Notes under the pieces: model-generated
Seen by the model: only the letters and a program-made list of their open reading frames with translations
Told to the model about the DNA's origin: nothing
Databases searched by the model: none
Made by a program: the position numbers and the translations under genes
Shown: in pieces, positions 1 to 7,076 of the stretch
How positions within the stretch are numbered: position 1 is the stretch's first letter
Layout of the letters: each line of letters starts with the position of its first letter
NCBI GenBank assembly: GCA_009908925.1
Contig: JAAAOH010000293.1
Location: 1 to 11,054, forward strand
Source of the DNA: Spirochaetota bacterium
Lineage (GTDB): Bacteria > Spirochaetota > Spirochaetia > DSM-27196 > PWMO01
Length of the DNA stretch: 11,054 nucleotides
Direction of reading: 5' to 3'

Positions 1-4
1 CAGA

Positions 5-1285
5 CTAGTTATTCAACTGCTGGAGGTTCGCGACGAACTCCTCGGGAGTCTGTCGCCCAAGCGCCAGCGCACCGAAGCCCTGGCCGAGCTCAGCTATGAG
101 ATCGACGGGATACTGCGCCTGCATGTGAGTTACGGTGAACTCGGCGTTGCTGAAGGCTTCGATGAAGCGAGCCTGCAGCGGATCCATCTCGTCCTCGGAC
201 GCGCTGTACTTGATGGCGAACATCGAACCGGCTTCGAGCGATATGCGCTTCACGTTCTCAGGCCGCGTCATGAACTCCATGAACGCCAGCACCGCCTCGC
301 GCTTCGCGGGATCGTCGGTATTGCCCGCTGCGAGGTTCGAGAGCGGAAACGAGACCTGCGCGCCGTAGCTGCCGCTACCCACACGCGGAGCCGGCGTGAG
401 GCGCGTTGCCTCTTTCACCTCGGGGGCCTGCTCGGTGATGTTCCCGATGAACCAGGGGCCGTTGATGAAAATCGCGGTGCGCCCGGACATATAGTGGCCG
501 CTCGACTCACCGGGACCGGCGCCGACGGCGTCGTCGGTGGTATAGTCCTGGAACATCCGCTGCATGATCTCGGCGGCCTGCACGTACTGCGGATGCGAGA
601 GCGGGCGATCCCACACATCGGGTCCGCCAATACTGGCGAGGATATGGGAGTACCACAGCATGGAGGTCCATGCGTTGGAGCCGCCGGTCATCTGGGAAGT
701 CGGGGCAACGCCGTTGGACGTCAGGTCCTCGGCCATCTGCCAGAAGTCGTCGAAGTTATCGGGGAACTCGTCCCACCCGGCCTCAGCGAGGAGATCCTCG
801 TTGTACCAGATCGGAGTCACGCCGACCTCGAAGGGTACCGACTTGGCTGCTCCACCGCGGGTCGCACCACCGACAGTCCCCGAGACGAAGCGGTCGGCCC
901 ACTCACCGTTGAGTTGCTCGGTGAAATCGAAGAGCAAATCACCCTCGTAGTACTGGAAGGTGGTGGGGTCGGGGTTAAAGACGAACAGGTCAGGAACCTG
1001 CCTCGCCGCAATCGACGCGTTTATCTTGTCGCGATACCCGTCGGTATCGGGGTTTGCCTCGATATCGACCTGGTACTGCCCCTCGAACTCGGAGTTGAAC
1101 TCCTCCACGAGTGTCGCGACGATATCGGCCTTCGCGTCCTGGCCGACCCAGAAGGTCGGGAAGTCGAGAACAACTTCCTCGGCCGGCGCTTCACCTTCGG
1201 CTTCTTCCTCGGCGGGGCCGCATGCTACGAGCAGGGCAAGAACTGCCAGCGCGACGGCGGCAACCATGAACAACCTCTTGTTCAT
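5..1285 (-). CDS. ABC transporter extracellular sugar-binding lipoprotein (family 1), first gene of a unit running off the left edge
   Basis: A 426-residue solute-binding protein of the carbohydrate (CUT1/MalE-like) class, expected to capture a sugar or glycoside outside the cytoplasmic membrane and hand it to an ABC permease. The N-terminus is a lipoprotein signal: MNKR, a hydrophobic run (residues 6-20) and a lipobox ending V-A-C with Cys22 as the lipidated residue, followed by a Glu/Ala-rich linker. The mature part has the usual landmarks: the 'ARQVPDLFVF' region, 'VTPIWYNEDLLAEAGWD' (binding-protein family 1 signature), and 'GRTAIFINGPWFIGNI' near residue 270. The ATG at 1285 has an AAAGGAG ribosome binding site (1293-1299) 7 nt upstream. 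No permease accompanies it inside the window; its partners probably lie beyond position 5, or it may feed the permeases encoded at 6225-8012. The substrate cannot be read from sequence. Confidence 0.93.
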   Translation of the reverse strand: MNKRLFMVAAVALAVLALLVACGPAEEEAEGEAPAEEVVLDFPTFWVGQDAKADIVATLVEEFNSEFEGQYQVDIEANPDTDGYRDKINASIAARQVPDLFVFNPDPTTFQYYEGDLLFDFTEQLNGEWADRFVSGTVGGATRGGAAKSVPFEVGVTPIWYNEDLLAEAGWDEFPDNFDDFWQMAEDLTSNGVAPTSQMTGGSNAWTSMLWYSHILASIGGPDVWDRPLSHPQYVQAAEIMQRMFQDYTTDDAVGAGPGESSGHYMSGRTAIFINGPWFIGNITEQAPEVKEATRLTPAPRVGSGSYGAQVSFPLSNLAAGNTDDPAKREAVLAFMEFMTRPENVKRISLEAGSMFAIKYSASEDEMDPLQARFIEAFSNAEFTVTHMQAQYPVDLIAELGQGFGALALGRQTPEEFVANLQQLNN

Positions 1286-1292
1286 CTACACA

Positions 1293-1299
1293 CTCCTTT
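1293..1299 (-). promoter_or_regulatory. Ribosome binding site of the first binding-protein gene
   Basis: AAAGGAG on the minus strand, 7 nt before the ATG at 1285. It fixes the start that gives a complete lipoprotein signal peptide. Confidence 0.8.
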
Positions 1300-1316
1300 A
1301 TGTCGTAATTGCGGTC

Positions 1317-1345
1317 AGTTAAGCACGGTTCATGGGGGCTGTCAA
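1317..1345 (-). promoter_or_regulatory. Proximal sigma70-like promoter candidate for the binding-protein gene at 5-1285
   Basis: On the minus strand a perfect -35 TTGACA (1340-1345) is followed by a 17-nt spacer and TTAACT (1317-1322), preceded by TGC as in an extended -10. The predicted start near 1310 would leave a leader of about 25 nt containing the ribosome binding site. The -35 is also one half of an interrupted inverted repeat, TGTCAA (1340-1345) and TTGACA on the plus strand (1359-1364), separated by 13 nt. The -10 is only a partial match, so this is a reasonable but unproven call. Confidence 0.5.
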
Positions 1346-1423
1346 ATCTTGATATGGATTGACAGATACCCTCGACCTGCATTACTGCCGCCGGCCCGTC
1401 CACCAACGGTGGCTCCACGGCCG

Positions 1424-1465
1424 ACAGTCGTCCAACCCCGCGCACCCGTGGAGTTGGACGACTGT
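1424..1465. repeat. Perfect 13-bp inverted repeat with 16-nt loop upstream of the binding-protein gene
   Basis: The left arm ACAGTCGTCCAAC (1424-1436) is the exact reverse complement of the right arm GTTGGACGACTGT (1453-1465). No T-run follows on either strand, so it is not a canonical intrinsic terminator. It begins just where transcription from the distal promoter candidate (1473-1501) would start. It could be an operator over the start site, or a stable hairpin at the extreme 5' end of the leader that protects the mRNA. Confidence 0.75.
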
Positions 1466-1472
1466 GTATACC

Positions 1473-1501
1473 TTACTACACCACTCTGAGCCACTTGTCA
1501 A
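1473..1501 (-). promoter_or_regulatory. Distal sigma70-like promoter candidate for the binding-protein gene at 5-1285
   Basis: A perfect -35 TTGACA (1496-1501, minus strand) is followed by a 17-nt spacer and TAGTAA (1473-1478). It is preceded by an A-rich stretch that could act as an UP element and that coincides with the 23-bp palindrome at 1503-1525. The -35 context ATTTGACA is identical to that of the proximal promoter candidate. The leader would be about 180 nt and include the 13-bp dyad. The -10 match is weak. Confidence 0.45.
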
Positions 1502-1502
1502 A

Positions 1503-1525
1503 TACTTTTTTTCTGAAAGAAATTA
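1503..1525. promoter_or_regulatory. Putative operator copy 1 (imperfect 23-bp palindrome), probable ROK regulator site
   Basis: The arms TACTTTTTTT and AAAGAAATTA flank a three-base centre; 9 of 11 symmetrical positions pair. By direct comparison 19 of 23 positions equal the perfect palindrome at 9439-9461, upstream of the other binding-protein gene. It ends 1 nt before the -35 of the distal promoter candidate. The AT-rich TTT/AAA half-sites resemble operators of ROK repressors such as XylR and NagC, and a ROK gene lies at 9570-10760. Binding by that protein is inferred. Confidence 0.55.
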
Positions 1526-1533
1526 GCTGCGCC

Positions 1534-1550
1534 GACGCCGGTCAGGCGTC
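1534..1550 (-). terminator. Weak hairpin at the end of the GH31 gene, possible terminator
   Basis: A 6-bp GC stem, GACGCC paired with GGCGTC around a 5-nt loop, overlaps the GH31 stop codon (1542-1544). On the minus strand the U-rich stretch TTTCTTTC begins only about 10 nt later, so it is not a textbook terminator. It is the only hairpin at the end of the five-gene unit. Confidence 0.3.
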
Positions 1551-3593
1551 CTCGGCAAGTGAGGCAAACAGACCCGCAAACTCCGAGCCGCGTCTGTAAT
1601 ACACCGGCGGCCTGCCGCAGGGCGCTGTCTCGGTTCTCCAGCCCGGTGAGGCGGGCTGCCCTGACCACAGGTGCACCCACTCGTCTTCGGGAAGGTACAC
1701 GGGCCACGAGTCGGTGTTTTTTTTCACCACCGGCGCAACGAGAAGGTCACGACCGTAGAGGTACTGGTAGCGCTGACGGTGTGCGGTCTCGTCGGTGCCG
1801 TAGTGGAGCGCCGGGTGGCGCATTGCGGGCAGGCCGGTGCGCGCGTAGGTTTCCACCACATGCGCGTGATAGGGAGCGAGTTGAGTGTACACGCGCGTCA
1901 TGCGGGCAAGGTGCGCGAGGGTTTCGGCATCGGAATCAAACTGCCAGTTATCGCCCGGTCTGTTGCCCTCGTGACTGCGCATGATCGGAGTGAAGGCAGC
2001 CTGCTCGGCCCAGCGCAGCAGGAGCTCCTTGGAGCGTCTGATCCAGGCCAGTGTCGTGAACCCGCCGATGTCGGAGTGATGTACGCCGGTGCCCGAGAAG
2101 CCGCTCGAGAGGGCCGCGGGGATCACCGTCGGCAGGCCGTCGTTCGGGCTCCAGTTCACGAGCTGATCCCCGGCCCAGGCGCCGAGGGAGTACCGGGAGG
2201 TGCCGGTGTATCCCGCGCGCATGAAGAAGACCGCCTCACCGAGGGCGCCTGCTTCCTCGACAGCCTCGCGGTTCACACGCGCCCACTCGGCGGGGTAGCG
2301 GTTGTGAAACGACTCACTGCTTTCGCCCGAGTAGAGGACCGCGTCGGTAGGCAGGTATTCGCCGTAGTCCGCCATCCAGCCCGAGAGGCCGACACCGAGC
2401 ATGTTTTCCTTTATGACGCCCTTGATCCAGCTCACCGCGTCCGGGTTGGTCAGGTCGATCAGGGCAGCCGGGAACGTCGTGATCGTTATCATGTAGTCGC
2501 CGCCGCGCGGATCCTGCACGCAGTAGCCCTTCTCCGAGGCCTCACGATAGAGCTCGCCCTCGATCGCGAGGAAAGGATTGATGTAGCCGAGCATGCGAAT
2601 CCCCCGCCCGCCGAGCTCGGAGATGAGATCGGGAAAGTCGGGATACAGAGTGCGATCGTAGCTCCAGTCCCACATCAACTGCCGCCCGAAGCTGGTAATG
2701 CGGATTCCTTCCCAGTCCTGCGCCCAGGCACCGGAGAGCCGAATGCCCGCATTCTCGGCCCGCTCGATCTTCCGTCGGACCTCGTCGGAGCCCCCCTGCA
2801 CGCCGAGCCACATGCCCGAGTACACCCAGTCGGGAAGCTTCGGCCCCGTCCCGAGAAGTCGACCGACACCGCGCACCGTCTCCTCGAGCGTATCGTGGAC
2901 CCCGAACACGATGCGGTCGGGAACTTCCCACGCATGAATGGTCACACGATCCCCCCCGCTGAAGTCGAGCTCCGCGTAGCGGGTGAGATCGGTGTGGCAG
3001 AACCAGCTCGCAGAGGACACGAACGTCGGCTGGGGAAAGTACGTGGAGTACCAGTGCCCGCCGGCTCCGAATCGCAGCCTGGCAAGCCAGCTGATGGCGT
3101 CCTTTCCGCGGCCGATGCCCTGCTCCTGCACCCAGATCGGAACCCGCGAGCCCTTCAGGTCCAGCCGCGAGTACTGCTGACCGCCGCCGTAAAAGTGCTC
3201 GCCCGGGTCGACGGGAAGCGAGATCCAGATGTTGCTGATGTCCGGCTCGCAGTGGGGGAACGTGACCTCGAGATGGTCCGCCGTCTCGGCGAATCTGACG
3301 GCCGCTCCTTCAGGGGTAACGAGAAGGACGGCTCTGCGCTCGCCCTCGCCGCGGGCGTCTTCGCGCGCGGTCACGAGCGGGCAGCCGCGTCTCGCCACCT
3401 TGAGCGGACTGATCGTGTAGTGCCCCCGTGAGTCACTGTAGCGTACGCGGCCGGAGCCTACCGAGAGGAAGGGCCTTTTCGGCGTGTGCTCGACGATGAC
3501 CCGGCCGCCGTACACGAGGCGAAGCCTCTCGCCGTCTCTGTGAAGCTCGAGCCTGCTCTGTGTCTCCTCACTCTGTGGCGATTCATCCATCAC
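1542..3593 (-). CDS. GH31 alpha-glycosidase of the YihQ/sulfoquinovosidase type with an altered sulfonate pocket
   Basis: A 683-residue cytoplasmic enzyme without signal peptide, close in length to E. coli YihQ (678 as recalled), predicted to hydrolyse alpha-glycosides by the retaining mechanism. The N-terminal beta-sandwich contains 'YGGGQQYSRLDLKG' (residues 135-148); the barrel carries nucleophile Asp409 in 'GWMADYGEYLPTD' and acid/base Asp476 in 'WAGDQ'. Aligned to YihQ from memory, the offset is a constant +4 from YihQ residue 262 to 508. Gln266, Gln292 and Trp308 match Gln262, Gln288 and Trp304, but Gln305 replaces Arg301 and Phe512 replaces Tyr508, both sulfonate-pocket residues. The substrate may therefore not be sulfoquinovose. 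The start is GTG at 3593, or ATG one codon later; GGAGG at 3600-3604 suits both. The GTG start overlaps the GH116 stop by 4 nt, so translation is probably coupled. A run of eight A's (1717-1724) lies near the 3' end. Confidence 0.94.
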   Translation of the reverse strand: MMDESPQSEETQSRLELHRDGERLRLVYGGRVIVEHTPKRPFLSVGSGRVRYSDSRGHYTISPLKVARRGCPLVTAREDARGEGERRAVLLVTPEGAAVRFAETADHLEVTFPHCEPDISNIWISLPVDPGEHFYGGGQQYSRLDLKGSRVPIWVQEQGIGRGKDAISWLARLRFGAGGHWYSTYFPQPTFVSSASWFCHTDLTRYAELDFSGGDRVTIHAWEVPDRIVFGVHDTLEETVRGVGRLLGTGPKLPDWVYSGMWLGVQGGSDEVRRKIERAENAGIRLSGAWAQDWEGIRITSFGRQLMWDWSYDRTLYPDFPDLISELGGRGIRMLGYINPFLAIEGELYREASEKGYCVQDPRGGDYMITITTFPAALIDLTNPDAVSWIKGVIKENMLGVGLSGWMADYGEYLPTDAVLYSGESSESFHNRYPAEWARVNREAVEEAGALGEAVFFMRAGYTGTSRYSLGAWAGDQLVNWSPNDGLPTVIPAALSSGFSGTGVHHSDIGGFTTLAWIRRSKELLLRWAEQAAFTPIMRSHEGNRPGDNWQFDSDAETLAHLARMTRVYTQLAPYHAHVVETYARTGLPAMRHPALHYGTDETAHRQRYQYLYGRDLLVAPVVKKNTDSWPVYLPEDEWVHLWSGQPASPGWRTETAPCGRPPVYYRRGSEFAGLFASLAEDA

Positions 3594-6217
3594 GTCGATC
3601 CTCCGCCGGTGGTATTACTCGTAGTGTTCCCGATGGTGTTCGCCCCGAGCCACCAGATTGCAAGCGGTCTCATATTCATTGGCGCCCGGAACCGGCCGTC
3701 GGCATCCCAGGCGGCAGGGGTACGAAACTGCAGACCTGACCTCTCGTAGATCACCCGTCTCAGCACGTCCGCAACTGCGTTCGCGTAGGCGTCGAGACCG
3801 TACCACTCGAGCATGCCGCAGAGCAGCCACGCGCTCCCCACGATGACCTCGTTTATCTGCAGCTCTTCCCCTCCGTCCGGCGTGAAGCGCCCGCTTCGGC
3901 CATCGGAAACGAGAAGGGGACCGTGCTCGCCGCCGTCGTAGCGCTCGAAGTTGTAGTCGAAGGCCCGCTCGAGGTGCGCGCGCACGTGGTCGAGGGGCAG
4001 GATCTCTCCGAGACCCGCCCGGGAGGCGTAGTAGGGGCCGATCAGCGCATCCGACATCACCGCGTCGCGGTACTTGCCCTCGCTGTCGGTGCGGTAGAAG
4101 TCCCCGCTCCACAGCAGTTCCTCGAACGTGTGCCTTCCGCGCGTGAGCCGGTCCTCGTACCGTGCCTGAAGCTCGTGTTCCGCACGATCGCCGGCGACCT
4201 CCGCCAGCACCCGGTATGCAGCCAGCGTCAGCCCGGCGCCGTAGGCGCTGACACCCCGAAATGCGAGTGCGTCCCAGGTGCTGTCGCCGAACTCCCGGTG
4301 GCGCGGCAGGCCGTCGCCCGTTTCATCCATCGACAGCATGTGCTCCCCGGCAGCCTTCAACAGCTCCCACTCCGCGGCCTCGGTCCTCCGTCCCCCTCGC
4401 GGGCGCGCGGACTCGATCCTCCGTCCCCGCAGCTGCCGGTGCAGATAGAAACTCGCGATCAGAGCCGGGTTGTGGTCTTTCCAGCTGTTGGGGTCGTCAC
4501 GCATCGTGTAGCCGTTGAGCTCGTGCCAGGGGTCTTCCATGGGGCTTCCGAGGTCGTGCGGGGCCTTGTGGCGGGTCAGAACGGGGCGATCTTCGAACAG
4601 GCGATACACGACACGGGGCCGCTCGTCGGGCGTTTCGAGGCTCTTCAGGTAGTCGGCAAAGATTCCGTCTGCTATGGCAGGCCACGTCAGCGCGAATGCG
4701 GGAAACGCGTACACCCACAGGTCGAGCGTATTGTAGTAGTAGTATCCGGTGTCGAAGCCCTCGAGAAGGGCAAAATGCTCGCCGTCACCGAGGCGAGGGG
4801 AGTCCATGCCTTCCGGGCGCCCGGCTTCAGCGGCAACCCAGGCCGTGCCGTTGCCCACGGCCAGAAAGAGCTCGTTCAGGAGAGCGCCGCCGGTTCTCGC
4901 GCCCCCGCCGGTCTTCCGGCCGGTCTTCGCGCCGCCGGCACGCGCAGCCGGCTCCACGGCTTCGAGCGCGTCGAGTATCCGTGCACGCCCCCGTTCAACC
5001 GCCTCCTGCCGGCCGTCGCGGTTGCCGACCGCATGATCCAGGATCTTCTCGGCGTTCCGTCCGCTCGTACCGAACTCTGCGGTGTAGCGCTTGTACCACG
5101 TGCGCTCGGATCCGAAGGTCACTCGCGGCATGTCCCAGGCGATGGTGAAATCGACGCGCGTCTCCGCGCCCGGGGCGATGCGGCAGGAACCCGACAGCGC
5201 GGAGCTCAGCGGTTCGTGCCAGTGCGCGTCCCACGTGGCCCCGGATTCCGGCAGCGCGCCGTTGTCGATGAAATGCCGCTCGGCCCAGGCCTGGGTGTGG
5301 CGCTGCTCGCCGGGTGGAAGCCCGATCGCGTTCAGGTCCGCCTTCATGCAGGCCTCGACGGCGTAGCTACCGTCGGCCGGGCCGTCGACGCGGAGTCCCA
5401 CCTGCCCCTCCATATCACGCTCGACGCGCTGTGACGGCCGCCGTTCCTGGATGACGCCCGGGCCGGCGGCGGCGCCGACAGCCTCGTTCGCGGGCCTCCC
5501 GGGGACAGCGCGCGCGGTGTTGCCGCTGTGGGTCTGCCCCGGCCAGCTGCGGTCCGCACGGTCGAGTGACGGCACCCGCGCATGGCGCCAGCCGAGAATG
5601 TTCGGCCAGAACAGTGCCGTGGCGACCTCGATCGGCCGCTCGAGTCGGCTTCTCAGATGCACGGTGAAATACACGACCGGCAGAGAGGCGGCCTCCTCGT
5701 CTCCCAAAACGAGGGGCGACCAGTAGTGAAGCAGAACTTCAACGGGCAGGTCCGGATCGTCGTAGTGCTCGAAGCATTCGGGGAAGAGCACCGCGTAGGT
5801 GCGACACTCCTCGGGAAAACCGTCGACGGGAGGGTCGTACCCCTCCCAGGTCGGTGGCGCGCCGGTGCCGATGTATCGGGCCCCGCGGTCTGTCGCCCCG
5901 CGGTCTGCCGCCCCGGGGGCGCCGGCTCCTCTCGCCCCGCCCACCGTGTCGGCGACGGCCCAGCGCAGAAGGAACCGGGCCTGCGGAATGGTCTCGGTCA
6001 CGTGCAGGCCGGGCTCCATGTGCCAGCGGGAAAAACGCCCCCGCAGGTCCCGGCTGAAGCATCCGGTGCCGAGACCTCCGAGAAAGGGTCCGTGGGCGGG
6101 GCCGTCGTCGTGGCTTCTCGCCTTTGCCCGGTATCCTTCCCGGGGCACGGGCCCCTCTACGCGAAATCCGCACTCCGCGGCGTGTTCGTATCGCCTGTAC
6201 GCCGCTTGCCAGCTCAT
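3590..6217 (-). CDS. GH116 family beta-glycosidase (GBA2/TxGH116-like)
   Basis: An 875-residue cytoplasmic protein without signal peptide, related to bacterial GH116 beta-glucosidases/beta-xylosidases and to eukaryotic non-lysosomal glucosylceramidase GBA2. The N-terminal beta-sandwich starts with 'FLGGLGTGCFSRDLRGRF' and 'WHMEPG' (residues 45-69) and ends near 'DFTIAWDMPRV'. The C-terminal (alpha/alpha)6 domain has 'LLEGFDTGYYYYNTLDLW' with Glu486 as likely nucleophile, 'PHDLGSPMEDPWHELNGY' (553-570), 'GDSTWDALAFRGVSAYGAG' with Asp649 as likely acid/base, and 'TPAAWD' to 'NMRPLAIWW' at the end. Assignments rest on family motifs recalled from memory. It starts 7 nt after the MalG-type permease stop with only a weak upstream AAGGGC (6228-6233), so it probably relies on coupling, and it overlaps the GH31 gene by 4 nt. 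Three loops (about residues 92-115, 424-446, 600-612) carry low-complexity Gly/Ala/Arg repeats. The aglycone preference is unknown. Confidence 0.9.
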   Translation of the reverse strand: MSWQAAYRRYEHAAECGFRVEGPVPREGYRAKARSHDDGPAHGPFLGGLGTGCFSRDLRGRFSRWHMEPGLHVTETIPQARFLLRWAVADTVGGARGAGAPGAADRGATDRGARYIGTGAPPTWEGYDPPVDGFPEECRTYAVLFPECFEHYDDPDLPVEVLLHYWSPLVLGDEEAASLPVVYFTVHLRSRLERPIEVATALFWPNILGWRHARVPSLDRADRSWPGQTHSGNTARAVPGRPANEAVGAAAGPGVIQERRPSQRVERDMEGQVGLRVDGPADGSYAVEACMKADLNAIGLPPGEQRHTQAWAERHFIDNGALPESGATWDAHWHEPLSSALSGSCRIAPGAETRVDFTIAWDMPRVTFGSERTWYKRYTAEFGTSGRNAEKILDHAVGNRDGRQEAVERGRARILDALEAVEPAARAGGAKTGRKTGGGARTGGALLNELFLAVGNGTAWVAAEAGRPEGMDSPRLGDGEHFALLEGFDTGYYYYNTLDLWVYAFPAFALTWPAIADGIFADYLKSLETPDERPRVVYRLFEDRPVLTRHKAPHDLGSPMEDPWHELNGYTMRDDPNSWKDHNPALIASFYLHRQLRGRRIESARPRGGRRTEAAEWELLKAAGEHMLSMDETGDGLPRHREFGDSTWDALAFRGVSAYGAGLTLAAYRVLAEVAGDRAEHELQARYEDRLTRGRHTFEELLWSGDFYRTDSEGKYRDAVMSDALIGPYYASRAGLGEILPLDHVRAHLERAFDYNFERYDGGEHGPLLVSDGRSGRFTPDGGEELQINEVIVGSAWLLCGMLEWYGLDAYANAVADVLRRVIYERSGLQFRTPAAWDADGRFRAPMNMRPLAIWWLGANTIGNTTSNTTGGGST
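4379..4428. repeat. 17-nt direct repeat inside the GH116 gene
   Basis: CTCGGTCCTCCGTCCCC at 4379-4395 recurs with one mismatch (CTCGATCCTCCGTCCCC) at 4412-4428, a period of 33 nt or 11 codons. It encodes a duplicated Gly-Arg-Arg-(Ile/Thr)-Glu stretch in a surface-loop-like segment near residues 597-613. It keeps the frame. Confidence 0.8.
4883..4945. repeat. Low-complexity GC repeat encoding a Gly/Ala/Lys/Arg linker in GH116
   Basis: Reiterated units of the type GCCGGT(C/T)TTC encode about 21 residues (425-445) of Gly, Ala, Arg, Lys and Thr only. The position is just before the catalytic helical barrel, so this is probably a flexible inter-domain linker or expanded loop. Confidence 0.65.
5880..5909. 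repeat. Two 15-nt tandem repeats inside the GH116 gene
   Basis: GCCCCGCGGTCTGTC (5880-5894) is followed directly by GCCCCGCGGTCTGCC (5895-5909), one mismatch, then the start of a third unit. Each is five codons, giving alternating Ala-(Ala/Thr)-Asp-Arg-Gly at residues about 103-113. Copy-number change would stay in frame. Confidence 0.85.
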
Positions 6218-6224
6218 ACGTCGA

Positions 6225-7073
6225 TCAGCCCTTCACCGAGCCCGCTGTCAGTCCGCTTATGAGCGACTTCTGGTAGAACACGATCAGCAGCACGAGCGGT
6301 ATGATCGTGATGGTCACCCCCGCGGCGATCATCCCCCAGGGGATAGTGAATTGATCGCGAAGCAGCGTCACGCCCACCGGCAGGGTGTATCTGGTTTCCT
6401 CCGACATCAGGGAGAAAGCCAGCGTGAACTCGTTCCAGGAGTTCACGAAGCTGATCATGGACGCGGTTGCGACACCGGGCGCAGAAAGCGGAAAGATGAC
6501 CCGGGTCAGCGAACCGATGCGGGAGCACCCGTCGATCAGTGCTGCGTCCTCGAGGTCGCTCGGGATGGTCCTGAAAAAGGTTGTGAGAATCCAGATGGAG
6601 ATCGGCATCGAGAATACGCTGTAGGGAAGGATGAGTGCGGGATAGGTATTCAGCAACCCGAGCTCGCGAAAGGTCTTGAACAGCGGCACCATCAGCGCGA
6701 TCAGAGGATAGGTGGAGATCAGCAGAAACGCGGTCAGCCAGAACTGCTTGTGCTTCACCCGCAGACGTGCGAGTGCGTAACTCGCCAGCGTCGCAATGAA
6801 CACGGTGAGCGCCATGGAGCTCAGTGACACGATGATACTGTTGATGATGAAGATCCCGAACGGCGCCCGCTCGAACACCTGAAAGTACTGCTGGAAGGTC
6901 AGCGGGTTTGGTATGTACTGTATGGGCAGCTTGATGATCTGCGGCGTCGTCTTGAGGCTGGTCAGTACCAGCCAGATGGCGGGGGTGAACGAGTACACGA
7001 GGAGGAGCACCACCACCACGTAGAAGCCGAAGTATTCGAGTTTTGTATCGAAGTCGAGTCCCTTGCGTGCCAT
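6225..7073 (-). CDS. Carbohydrate ABC transporter permease, MalG type
   Basis: A 282-residue inner-membrane subunit with about six transmembrane helices, the first at residues 15-38. The cytoplasmic EAA loop that contacts the ATPase is at residues 173-200 ('LEDAALIDGCSRIGSLTRV', then 'PLSAPG'), and the C-terminus 'SGLTAGSVKG' is the ending typical of MalG-like CUT1 permeases. The ATG at 7073 lies 3 nt after the MalF-type stop, with GGGAG (7080-7084) 6 nt upstream. It pairs with the product of 7077-8012 to form the channel; the binding protein at 8115-9425 is the likely partner. The ATPase is not in the window; MsmK/UgpC-type ATPases are often shared between such systems. The substrate is not predictable from this subunit. 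Confidence 0.95.
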   Translation of the reverse strand: MARKGLDFDTKLEYFGFYVVVVLLLVYSFTPAIWLVLTSLKTTPQIIKLPIQYIPNPLTFQQYFQVFERAPFGIFIINSIIVSLSSMALTVFIATLASYALARLRVKHKQFWLTAFLLISTYPLIALMVPLFKTFRELGLLNTYPALILPYSVFSMPISIWILTTFFRTIPSDLEDAALIDGCSRIGSLTRVIFPLSAPGVATASMISFVNSWNEFTLAFSLMSEETRYTLPVGVTLLRDQFTIPWGMIAAGVTITIIPLVLLIVFYQKSLISGLTAGSVKG

Positions 7074-7076
7074 GCC

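Noticed and set aside
1191..1403. A short minus-strand frame starting at an ATG in the leader before the lipoprotein gene, considered as a leader peptide
   Set aside because: It has no ribosome binding site, runs out of frame into the lipoprotein gene, and contains no regulatory codon run.
1424..1465. The 13-bp dyad as an intrinsic terminator for the GH31 operon
   Set aside because: No U-tract follows on the minus strand and the 16-nt loop is large; a regulatory or stabilising role fits better.
125..1489. A 454-codon open frame on the plus strand opposite the first binding-protein gene
   Set aside because: It mirrors the coding frame of a clear solute-binding protein, has no ribosome binding site, and shows no recognisable motifs.
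1671..3431. A 586-codon open frame on the plus strand opposite the GH31 gene
   Set aside because: It is antisense to a strongly conserved glycosidase; the composition is that of a shadow frame and there is no start signal.
1542..3593. Calling the GH31 enzyme a confirmed sulfoquinovosidase (yihQ)
   Set aside because: Similarity is high, but Gln and Phe replace sulfonate-pocket Arg and Tyr and no sulfoquinovose catabolism genes are seen, so the specific name would overstate the evidence.
3923..5434. A 503-codon open frame on the plus strand opposite the GH116 gene
   Set aside because: Same reasoning: antisense shadow in a GC-rich gene, no motifs and no promoter or ribosome binding site.
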